A DNA stretch of 64,000 nucleotides, from assembly GCF_000158955.1 (NCBI RefSeq), contig NZ_GG657757.1, positions 6,282,166-6,346,165 on the forward strand. The letters are read 5' to 3'. A program made the position numbers and the translations under genes. This document shows, in pieces, positions 16,020 through 23,141 of this stretch (positions are counted from its first letter, which is position 1; the number at the start of each line of letters is the position of its first letter). This DNA is from Streptomyces viridochromogenes DSM 40736. GTDB taxonomy: Bacteria > Actinomycetota > Actinomycetes > Streptomycetales > Streptomycetaceae. The notes under the pieces were generated by a model. That model was given only the letters and a program-made list of their open reading frames with translations. It was not told the DNA's origin and ran no database searches.

Positions 16020-16994
16020 TCACCCCCCGGCCAGCCGGGGCAGCACCCGCTCGCAGAACAGGTGCAGACTCCGCCACCCCTCGTCCAGCGGCATCCCGCC
16101 CGCCAGCGGATGCAGGACGAGGCTGTCCAGCCCCAGCTCCACGCACTGCTCCGGCGTGAGGATCCGGTACACGCCCTCCGCCCGCAGCTCCTCCACCGTC
16201 GTCGCGGCCGACTTCACCGCCGACCGCACCCCGCCCGACTGCCAGGAGGCGTACGTCCGCGCCTCGTGCAGGAAGTGCTGCCCGTACTCCGCCCAGGTAC
16301 GGTCCGGGTCCTCGGACACGTGCAGCAGCGGTGTCTCGGCGGCGGGCATCATCACCCAGCCCTCGGTGCCGTACTCGGCGAGCCGCTCCTTGTAGTACGC
16401 CTCCAGCTCCGGCAGGTGCGCGCTGGGGAAGAAGGGCAGTCCCAGCCGGGCGGCCCGGCGTGCGGCGGCCTTCGACGAGCCGCCGACCAGGAGTAGCGGA
16501 TGCGGGTCGCTGTACGGGCGCGGGGTGATGCGGACCGTGCGGCCCCGGTAGGAGAAGGGCTCGCCCGTCCACGCCCGCAGCAGGGTCTCCAGCAGCTCGT
16601 CCTGGAGCCGCCCGCGCCGGGCGAAGTCCACACCGAACAGGTCGTACTCCTCGGGCCGGTACCCGATGCCGGCGACCGTCACCAGCCGGCCGCCGCTCAG
16701 CAGGTCCAGCACGGCGATCTCCTCGGCGAGCCGCAGCGGGTCGTGCAGCGGGCCGATGACCGCCGAGACGGTGACCGCGACACGCCGGGTCGCGCCGAAG
16801 ACGGCCCCCGCGAAGACGAACGGCGACGGCAGCCAGTTGTTGCCGGCCCCGTGGTGCTCCTCCGTCTGCACGGTGCCGACGCCCCGGTCGTCGGCGTACG
16901 CGGCCATCTCCAGGGCCGTCCGGTAGCGGGCGGCGAGCTCGGCGGGGCCGGCCCCGGGAGCGACGAGGTTGAAGCGGGCGACCGTGACGGGCAT
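16020..16994 (-). CDS. Luciferase-like (LLM class) flavin-dependent oxidoreductase
   Basis: 324 residues with the TIM-barrel pattern of F420/FMN-dependent monooxygenases: start MPVTVARFNLV, GTVQTEEHHGAGNNWLPSP near residue 40-58, DLLSGGRLVTVAGIGYRPEEY near 100-120 and a phosphate-binding LLLVGGSSKAAARRAARLG near 180. Substrate cannot be read from sequence. ATG at 16994. Convergent with glcP and divergent from ftsY (150 bp between starts), so it is a single gene. Confidence 0.85.
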   Translation of the reverse strand: MPVTVARFNLVAPGAGPAELAARYRTALEMAAYADDRGVGTVQTEEHHGAGNNWLPSPFVFAGAVFGATRRVAVTVSAVIGPLHDPLRLAEEIAVLDLLSGGRLVTVAGIGYRPEEYDLFGVDFARRGRLQDELLETLLRAWTGEPFSYRGRTVRITPRPYSDPHPLLLVGGSSKAAARRAARLGLPFFPSAHLPELEAYYKERLAEYGTEGWVMMPAAETPLLHVSEDPDRTWAEYGQHFLHEARTYASWQSGGVRSAVKSAATTVEELRAEGVYRILTPEQCVELGLDSLVLHPLAGGMPLDEGWRSLHLFCERVLPRLAGG

Positions 16995-17144
16995 GGGACG
17001 TCTCCCTTCGCCGGGCGGGTGTCCGGGGGACGTTAGCTGACGACGCGTCAGACATCCAGGGGCGTGGAGATCCGACGGCCCTTGTCCCTGGAGGACGGCA
17101 CAAGCAGGGTGACCCGGGGCCTCATGGCTGATACTGGACGCGTT

Positions 17145-18344
17145 ATGGACATCGTCATCCTTGCTGTAGTCATCGCCGTGGTCGTGCTCGGAGCGCTCGG
17201 CGGGCTCATCGTCGGCAGCCGGCGCAGGAAGCAGCCGCCGCCGCCCCCGCCCACGACGCCCGACATCACCGCCCCACCGGCCGAGCCGCACGTCGGCGAC
17301 GAGGCCGAGACGCCGCGGGAGGAACCGCGGCGCACGATAGAGGAGGTGGATCTCCCGGGCGGCTCGGCTCCCGTCACCGTCGAGGAACCGCCCACCGAAG
17401 CTCCCGAGATCGAGATCCCGGAACCCACCGAGGGCCGCCTGGTCCGGCTGCGTGCCCGGCTCTCCCGCTCGCAGAACGCCCTCGGCAAGGGCCTGCTCAC
17501 GCTGCTGTCGCGCGAGCACCTCGACGAGGACACCTGGGAGGAGATCGAGGACACGCTGCTCACCGCCGACGTCGGCGTGCAGCCCACCCAGGAACTGGTC
17601 GAGCGCCTGCGCGAGCGGGTGAAGGTACTCGGCACCCGCACCCCCGAGGAGCTGCGCACCCTGCTGCGCGAGGAGCTCGTCACGCTGGTCGGCCGGGACA
17701 TGGACCGTACGGTCAAGACCGAGCCGGAGGGCCGGGGGCCCGGCATTGTCATGGTCGTCGGCGTCAACGGCACCGGCAAGACCACCACCACCGGCAAGCT
17801 GGCCCGCGTCCTGGTGGCCGACGGCCAGAGCGTGGTCCTCGGCGCGGCCGACACCTTCCGGGCCGCCGCCGCAGACCAGCTCCAGACCTGGGGCGAGCGG
17901 GTCGGCGCCCACACCGTGCGCGGACCGGAGGCCGGCGACCCGGCCTCGGTCGCCTTCGACGCGGTCAAGGAGGGCAAGGAGACGGGCGCGAACGTCGTGC
18001 TCATCGACACCGCCGGCCGCCTGCACACCAAGACCGGTCTCATGGACGAGCTCGGCAAGGTCAAGCGGGTCGTGGAGAAGCAGGCCCCGGTGGACGAGGT
18101 GCTGCTCGTCCTCGACGCCACCACCGGCCAGAACGGCCTGGTCCAGGCGCGGGTCTTCGCCGAGGTCGTGGACATCACCGGCATCGTGCTCACCAAGCTG
18201 GACGGCACGGCCAAGGGCGGCATCGTGGTCGCGGTCCAGCGCGAGCTGGGCGTGCCGGTCAAGCTGGTCGGGCTCGGCGAGGGCGCGGACGACCTGGCGC
18301 CGTTCGAGCCGGAGGCGTTCGTTGACGCCCTTATCGGGGAGTGA
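17145..18344 (+). CDS. ftsY: Signal recognition particle receptor FtsY
   Basis: Membrane receptor GTPase that docks Ffh-ribosome complexes at the Sec translocon. Unlike E. coli FtsY it begins with a genuine membrane segment (residues about 3-24, IVILAVVIAVVVLGALGG), then a short Pro/Glu-rich A domain, and the NG domain: GVNGTGKTTTTGKLA near 203-217, DTFRAAA, DTAGRLHTK near 287 and TKLDGTAKGG near 347. ATG at 17145; upstream in-frame codons would add non-conserved residues before the membrane segment. 399 residues. A 14-bp terminator hairpin follows. Confidence 0.95.
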   Translation: MDIVILAVVIAVVVLGALGGLIVGSRRRKQPPPPPPTTPDITAPPAEPHVGDEAETPREEPRRTIEEVDLPGGSAPVTVEEPPTEAPEIEIPEPTEGRLVRLRARLSRSQNALGKGLLTLLSREHLDEDTWEEIEDTLLTADVGVQPTQELVERLRERVKVLGTRTPEELRTLLREELVTLVGRDMDRTVKTEPEGRGPGIVMVVGVNGTGKTTTTGKLARVLVADGQSVVLGAADTFRAAAADQLQTWGERVGAHTVRGPEAGDPASVAFDAVKEGKETGANVVLIDTAGRLHTKTGLMDELGKVKRVVEKQAPVDEVLLVLDATTGQNGLVQARVFAEVVDITGIVLTKLDGTAKGGIVVAVQRELGVPVKLVGLGEGADDLAPFEPEAFVDALIGE

Positions 18345-18391
18345 GCTCCGGAGACCGCCGCTGTACCACCCCCGCACATCCGGACATGCCG

Positions 18392-18424
18392 GTGCCCGCC
18401 CCGAGACCTGCTCGGGGCGGGCAC
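18392..18424. terminator. Terminator between ftsY and the PrimPol-like gene
   Basis: GTGCCCGCCCCGAG (18392-18405), loop ACCTG, CTCGGGGCGGGCAC (18411-18424): 14 perfect pairs. Lies between convergent genes and probably works in both directions. Confidence 0.85.
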
Positions 18425-18449
18425 TTCGCTGTGTACGAACGCCTCCCGG

Positions 18450-19115
18450 CTAGGCCCGGGACCGGTGTGCGACGTACGCCAGCGTGCCCAGCACCAGACG
18501 GGCCTCCGGTGGCCTGGACGCCGAGTCCAGGGCGGGGGAGCGCAGCCAGCGCACCGGGCCGAGGCCGCCCCGGTCCGAGGGCGGTGCCGTGATGTGCGTG
18601 CCGGGGCCGAGGCCGCGCAGGTCGAGGGCGGCCGGGTCGTCCCAGCCCATGCGGTAGAGCAGACCGGGCAGGTCGGCGGCGGCGCCGGGGGCGACGAAGA
18701 AGTGGGCTCGGCCGTCCGGGGTCGCGGCGACCGGGCCGACCGGCAGGCCCATGCGCTCAAGCCGGGCCAGGGCGCGGCACCCGGCGGGCTCGGCCACCTC
18801 GATGACGTCGAACGCCCGCCCGACCGGCAGCATCACCGAGGCGCCGGGGTACTCGCCCCAGGCCTCGGTCACGTCGTCCAGCATCGCCCCGGCACGGATT
18901 ACCGGCGCGAAGTCCAGCGGATGCGCGCCCGGCGCCGGGCAGTCGCGGTGGCCGCAGGAACAGGCGCCCCCCGAGGCCCGGGCGCCCGGCACCACGTCCC
19001 AGCCCCACAGGCCGGTGTACTCGGCCACGGCGGTGCCGTCCGACGTGCGGCCGCGACGGCGCGAGCCGGTCCGGATGTCGCGCATGCCCCGGCTGATGCC
19101 GATCGTGAAGCCCAT
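18450..19115 (-). CDS. PrimPol-like (bifunctional primase/polymerase N-terminal domain) protein
   Basis: 221 residues, one domain, no helicase part. The layout is that of the Prim-Pol domain of actinobacterial replication proteins: GWDVVPGARA, a Cys/His cluster CSCGHRDCPAPGAHP (Cys52, Cys54, His56, Cys59, His65), EAWGEYPGASVMLPVG, and GRAHFFVAPG with the conserved His. The usual catalytic D-x-D is replaced by DVIEV (103-107), so catalysis is doubtful. The ATG at 19115 has GGAGG just upstream. It sits alone between ftsY and nsdA, a position I recall as conserved in Streptomyces. A structural or regulatory nucleic-acid-binding role is inference. Confidence 0.72.
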   Translation of the reverse strand: MGFTIGISRGMRDIRTGSRRRGRTSDGTAVAEYTGLWGWDVVPGARASGGACSCGHRDCPAPGAHPLDFAPVIRAGAMLDDVTEAWGEYPGASVMLPVGRAFDVIEVAEPAGCRALARLERMGLPVGPVAATPDGRAHFFVAPGAAADLPGLLYRMGWDDPAALDLRGLGPGTHITAPPSDRGGLGPVRWLRSPALDSASRPPEARLVLGTLAYVAHRSRA

Positions 19116-19560
19116 GCCCCCTCCAACGGGTCCCACGCACCGGCGGTTACGCAGCGGACGCGATGCGTGACTCTCTGTTTCCGCCTTCCCAGCGGTGGTC
19201 GGTTCACTCAGCGCCCGGAAGTTCCCAGGGTGGTGCGCCCGGCGACACGCGCCCCGGACTGCATCGCTGCACCCGCCCCTGGTTGTTCTGTGTCAAGTGA
19301 ATCGTGCGGAGCCGTACATGAGTTCATTCGAAGGGGTGGCGAATGGTGGCGTTTCCGTGTGAGCCGTGGCTGGACGGGTGATCGTAGGATTACTTTGTGT
19401 GCACGAGTCCTGGGGGCACATGCGCTCATGGGTATGCCGGAGGCAAGTCGGTATTCCGTTCGAAGGGTGACAAGGACCGGACGGACGGCAGTGCGAACCG
19501 GCATGCTGATAGGGCTTGGCGCACTCGGCGGCAAGTGGTCTCAGGGATGGGGGCGTTCCA
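19116..19560. other. 445-bp divergent region upstream of nsdA
   Basis: No gene supported. A TAGGAT at 19385-19390 matches a Streptomyces -10 hexamer, but no convincing -35 lies at 16-19 bases. A TGTCAA at 19291 is a possible reverse-strand -35 (TTGACA) without a clear partner. Base composition is lower in GC than the flanking genes, as expected for a promoter region serving the divergent PrimPol-like gene and nsdA. Confidence 0.4.
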
Positions 19561-21060
19561 GTGAGCGGCAACGGCGGAAGCGGGACGAACGCTGCACACG
19601 CGACGCACGCTGACAAGCGCCCCAACGAGCTGCTCACCTCCTGGTTCGTACGCAGTGGATGGTCCAAGGGCGAGCTCGCCCGCCAGGTGAACCGCCGGGC
19701 CCGCCAGCTGGGCGCCAACCACATCTCCACGGACACCTCGCGCGTGCGCCGCTGGCTCGACGGCGAGAACCCCCGCGAGCCGATCCCCAAGATCCTTTCC
19801 GAGTTGTTCTCGGAGCGCTTCGGCGTCGTCGTCTCCGTCGAGGACCTGGGGCTGCGCAGCGCACGCCAGTCACCCTCCGCGACCGGCGTCGACCTGCCGT
19901 GGACGGGCCCGCAGACCGTGGCCCACCTCAGCGAGTTCTCGCGCAGCGACCTGATGCTGGCGCGGCGCGGCTTCCTCGGGAGCTCGCTGGCCCTGTCCGC
20001 GGGCCCGGCCCTCATCGAGCCCATGCAGCGCTGGCTCGTGCCCTCCCCGTCGGCCCCGCGGCCGGAGCCCGAGCCCGCGGCCGGCTCCTCCGGGCGCGCC
20101 CGCGGCCGGCTCTCCAAGCCGGAGCTGGACCTCCTGGAGTCCACGACGGTGATGTTCCGGCAGTGGGACGCACAGTGCGGCGGCGGCCTGCGCCGCAAGG
20201 CGGTCGTCGGCCAGTTGCACGAGGTGACGGACCTGCTCCAGGAGCCCCAGCCCGAGGCCACCACCCGAAGGCTGTTCAAGGTCGCCGCCGAACTCGCCGA
20301 GCTGGCCGGCTGGATGTCGTACGACGTCGGGCTCCAGCCGACGGCCCAGAAGTACTTCGTCCTCGCGCTGCACGCCGCCAAGGAGGCCGGCGACCGGCCC
20401 CTCGGCTCCTACGTGCTCTCCAGCATGAGCCGCCAGATGATCCACCTCGGCCGCCCCGACGACGCGCTGGAGCTGATCCACCTCGCGCAGTACGGCAGCC
20501 GGGACTGCGCGAGCCCGCGCACCCAGTCGATGCTGTATGCGATGGAGGCCCGCGCCTACGCCAACATGGGCCAGCCCGGCAAGTGCAAGCGGGCGGTCCG
20601 GATGGCCGAGGACACCTTCTCCGACGCCGACGAATGGGACGAGCCGGACCCCGACTGGATCCGCTTCTTCTCCGAGGCCGAGCTGTACGGCGAGAACTCG
20701 CACTCGTACCGCGACCTGGCCTACGTCGCCGGCCGCAGCCCCACCTACGCCTCGCTGGCCGAGCCCCTGATGAAGCGGGCCGTGAAGCTCTTCGCCGAGG
20801 ACGGCGAGCACCAGCGGTCCTACGCGCTGAACCTGATCGGCATGGCCACCGTGCACCTCCTCCAGCGCGAGCCCGAGCAGAGCACGGTCTTCGCCACCGA
20901 CGCCATGCAGGTCGCCAAGAAGGTCCGCTCCGAGCGGGTCAACACCCGTATCCGAAAGACCGTCGACACCGCCGCGCGCGACTTCGGCGACCTAGGCGAA
21001 GTCGTCGACCTCACCGAGCGGCTCGCCGCCGAGCTGCCCGAGACCGCAGAGGCGGTCTGA
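19561..21060 (+). CDS. nsdA: NsdA, negative regulator of differentiation and antibiotic production
   Basis: 499 residues, matching S. coelicolor NsdA (SCO5582), whose loss increases actinorhodin output and sporulation. N-terminal 90 residues form a helix-turn-helix-like module (WSKGELARQVNRRARQLG, TSRVRRWLDGENPREPIPK), followed by a linker (LARRGFLGSSLALSAGPAL) and then a tetratricopeptide-type helical repeat region from about residue 185 (SRQMIHLGRPDDALELIHLA; MEARAYANMGQPGKCKRAVR; INLIGMATV-like). The GTG at 19561 follows GGGATGGGGG; an ATG 45 bases upstream lacks a site. Mechanism is unknown; the TPR part suggests peptide or protein binding. Confidence 0.9.
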   Translation: MSGNGGSGTNAAHATHADKRPNELLTSWFVRSGWSKGELARQVNRRARQLGANHISTDTSRVRRWLDGENPREPIPKILSELFSERFGVVVSVEDLGLRSARQSPSATGVDLPWTGPQTVAHLSEFSRSDLMLARRGFLGSSLALSAGPALIEPMQRWLVPSPSAPRPEPEPAAGSSGRARGRLSKPELDLLESTTVMFRQWDAQCGGGLRRKAVVGQLHEVTDLLQEPQPEATTRRLFKVAAELAELAGWMSYDVGLQPTAQKYFVLALHAAKEAGDRPLGSYVLSSMSRQMIHLGRPDDALELIHLAQYGSRDCASPRTQSMLYAMEARAYANMGQPGKCKRAVRMAEDTFSDADEWDEPDPDWIRFFSEAELYGENSHSYRDLAYVAGRSPTYASLAEPLMKRAVKLFAEDGEHQRSYALNLIGMATVHLLQREPEQSTVFATDAMQVAKKVRSERVNTRIRKTVDTAARDFGDLGEVVDLTERLAAELPETAEAV

Positions 21061-21094
21061 CCCACCGCCTGAGACCCGCCCGCACCCCTGAACC

Positions 21095-21171
21095 CCGGCC
21101 GCGGCCGGCCCTCCCGAACTGCCCGACTCGGCTCCCCCATGCCAGGTCATCGGAAGGCCGGCCGCGGTCGG
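21095..21171 (+). terminator. Long stem-loop downstream of nsdA
   Basis: CCGGCCGCGGCCGGCC (21095-21110) can pair with GGCCGGCCGCGGTCGG (21156-21171) with one G-T pair, across a 45-base loop. Each arm is also self-complementary. Probable terminator of nsdA, although the loop is long. Confidence 0.5.
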
Positions 21172-21255
21172 CCTGTGCCTGCCCGAGGGGCGCGCGAGCC
21201 AAGGTTGCGCCACGATAACGATCGGCGCACCCGCAATCCGGCAGTTCATCGACGC

Positions 21256-21291
21256 GTAACACAGCGGGCGCCTTCGTCACGGCGGCGAAAC
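21256..21291 (+). promoter_or_regulatory. GlnR-like binding boxes upstream of amtB
   Basis: GTCAC (21276-21280), six bases, GAAAC (21287-21291) matches the actinomycete GlnR pattern gTnAC-n6-GaAAC exactly. A second a-box GTAAC lies at 21256-21260. GlnR activates amtB-glnK-glnD under nitrogen limitation in S. coelicolor. The boxes are 120-160 bases upstream of the amtB start. Confidence 0.72.
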
Positions 21292-21412
21292 AGCGAGGGG
21301 CGTCGATCGAAACCGCGCTGCGCCAATCTCGTGGCGCATAACCGGCCCATCCCTCAATCCGCTCGATGAGGCTTCGCCCGCACGGGGCCGTACCAACGAC
21401 GAGGAGACGCCG

Positions 21413-22756
21413 ATGGCACCAGCCATCACCCTTGCCGCAGAAGCACCCAAGCTGTCTGCCGCCAACACAGGGTTCATGCTCATCTGTTCCGCCCTGGTGA
21501 TGCTCATGACCCCGGGCCTGGCCTTCTTCTACGGAGGCATGGTCCGCGTCAAGAGCACCCTGAACATGCTGATGATGAGCTTCATCAGCCTCGGGATCGT
21601 CACCATCCTGTGGGTGATGTTCGGCTTCTCCATGGCCTTCGGCACCGACTCCGGCAGCTTCATCGGCTGGAACTCGGACTGGGTCGGCCTCACCGGGGTC
21701 GACAAGGGGGAGCTGTGGGGTACGTACAACATCCCGCTCCTGGCCTTCATGGTCTTCCAGCTGATGTTCGCGATCATCACGCCCGCCCTGATCAGCGGTG
21801 CCCTCGCGGACCGTGTGAAGTTCTCCGCCTGGGCGCTGTTCATCACACTGTGGGCCACGATCGTCTACTTCCCCGTCGCCCACTGGGTCTGGGGTGAGGG
21901 CGGCTGGGCCTTCGACCTGGGCGTGATCGACTTCGCCGGTGGTACGGCGGTCCACATCAACGCCGGTGCCGCGGCGCTCGGCGTGATCCTCGTCATCGGC
22001 AAGCGGGTCGGCTTCAAGCGGGACCCGATGCGTCCGCACAGCCTCCCGCTGGTCATGCTCGGCGCCGGTCTGCTGTGGTTCGGCTGGTTCGGCTTCAACG
22101 CCGGATCGTGGCTCGGCAACGACGACGGCGTCGGCACCCTGATGTTCGTCAACACGCAGGTCGCCACCGCCGCCGCCATGCTGGCCTGGCTCGCCTACGA
22201 GAAGATCCGCCACGGCGCGTTCACCACGCTGGGCGCCGCCTCCGGCGCGGTCGCCGGTCTGGTCGCCATCACCCCGGCCGGTGGCTCGGTCACCCCGATG
22301 GGCGCGATCGCCGTCGGCGCCATCGCCGGTGTCCTGTGCGCCATGGCCGTCGGCCTGAAGTACAAGTTCGGCTACGACGACTCGCTCGACGTCGTCGGCG
22401 TCCACCTCGTCGGCGGCATCGCCGGCTCCCTGCTCATCGGCTTCTTCGCCAGCGGCAAGGGCCAGTCCGAGGCCACGGGCGTGTTCTACGGGAACCACAG
22501 CTTCGACCAGCTGTGGAAGCAGCTCGCCGGTGTCGGCGGTGTGCTCGCCTACTCGCTGATCGTCTCCGCGATCCTCGCCTTCGCCCTCGACAAGACCATC
22601 GGCATGCGGGTCCCCGAGGACGACGAGGTCGCCGGCATCGACCAGGCCGAGCACGCCGAGACCGCATACGACTTCAGCGGCGCCGGTGGCGGTGCCGCCA
22701 AGACCGCCGTCACGGCCCCGGTCGCCGCCGTCGCGAGCAAGAAGGTGGACGCATGA
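21413..22756 (+). CDS. amtB: Ammonium transporter AmtB
   Basis: 447-residue trimeric membrane channel with 11 membrane segments that scavenges ammonium. Conserved blocks: MLMTPGLAFFYGGMVR in segment 1, the pore twin histidines in DFAGGTAVHINAGAAALG (near residue 180) and VVGVHLVGGIAGSLL (near 330), and GWFGFNAGS. The C-terminal tail, where GlnK docks, ends AAVASKKVDA. ATG at 21413 has GGAG upstream. Its TGA overlaps the ATG of glnK (ATGA), so the two are translationally coupled. First gene of the nitrogen operon behind GlnR-like boxes. Confidence 0.95.
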   Translation: MAPAITLAAEAPKLSAANTGFMLICSALVMLMTPGLAFFYGGMVRVKSTLNMLMMSFISLGIVTILWVMFGFSMAFGTDSGSFIGWNSDWVGLTGVDKGELWGTYNIPLLAFMVFQLMFAIITPALISGALADRVKFSAWALFITLWATIVYFPVAHWVWGEGGWAFDLGVIDFAGGTAVHINAGAAALGVILVIGKRVGFKRDPMRPHSLPLVMLGAGLLWFGWFGFNAGSWLGNDDGVGTLMFVNTQVATAAAMLAWLAYEKIRHGAFTTLGAASGAVAGLVAITPAGGSVTPMGAIAVGAIAGVLCAMAVGLKYKFGYDDSLDVVGVHLVGGIAGSLLIGFFASGKGQSEATGVFYGNHSFDQLWKQLAGVGGVLAYSLIVSAILAFALDKTIGMRVPEDDEVAGIDQAEHAETAYDFSGAGGGAAKTAVTAPVAAVASKKVDA

Positions 22757-23091
22757 AGCTCATCACCGCCGTCGTGAAGCCGCACCGGCTCGACGAGATC
22801 AAGGAGGCCCTCCAGGCCTTCGGGGTACACGGCCTGACGGTCACCGAGGCCAGCGGCTACGGTCGTCAGAGGGGCCACACCGAGGTCTACCGCGGTGCCG
22901 AGTACACCGTCGACCTGGTCCCCAAGATCCGCATCGAGGTCCTGGTCGAGGACGACGACGCCGAGCAGCTGATCGACGTCGTGGTCAAGGCCGCCCGCAC
23001 CGGCAAGATCGGTGACGGCAAGGTCTGGTCCATCCCGGTCGACACGGCCGTCCGGGTCCGGACCGGCGAGCGCGGCCCCGACGCGCTCTGA
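22753..23091 (+). CDS. glnK: PII nitrogen signal protein GlnK
   Basis: 112-residue trimeric sensor of 2-oxoglutarate, ATP and ADP. The T-loop reads TEVYRGAEYTVD with Tyr51, the residue modified by GlnD; in Streptomyces the modification is adenylylation, not uridylylation. The B-loop GKIGDGKVW and C-loop RTGERG are intact. It blocks AmtB when unmodified. Overlaps amtB by four bases and is followed 50 bases later by glnD. Confidence 0.96.
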   Translation: MKLITAVVKPHRLDEIKEALQAFGVHGLTVTEASGYGRQRGHTEVYRGAEYTVDLVPKIRIEVLVEDDDAEQLIDVVVKAARTGKIGDGKVWSIPVDTAVRVRTGERGPDAL

Positions 23092-23141
23092 GGGTCCTTG
23101 CAAGGACCTCTGAGGCAGGCAGACAGAACAGGAGTCGCCGG

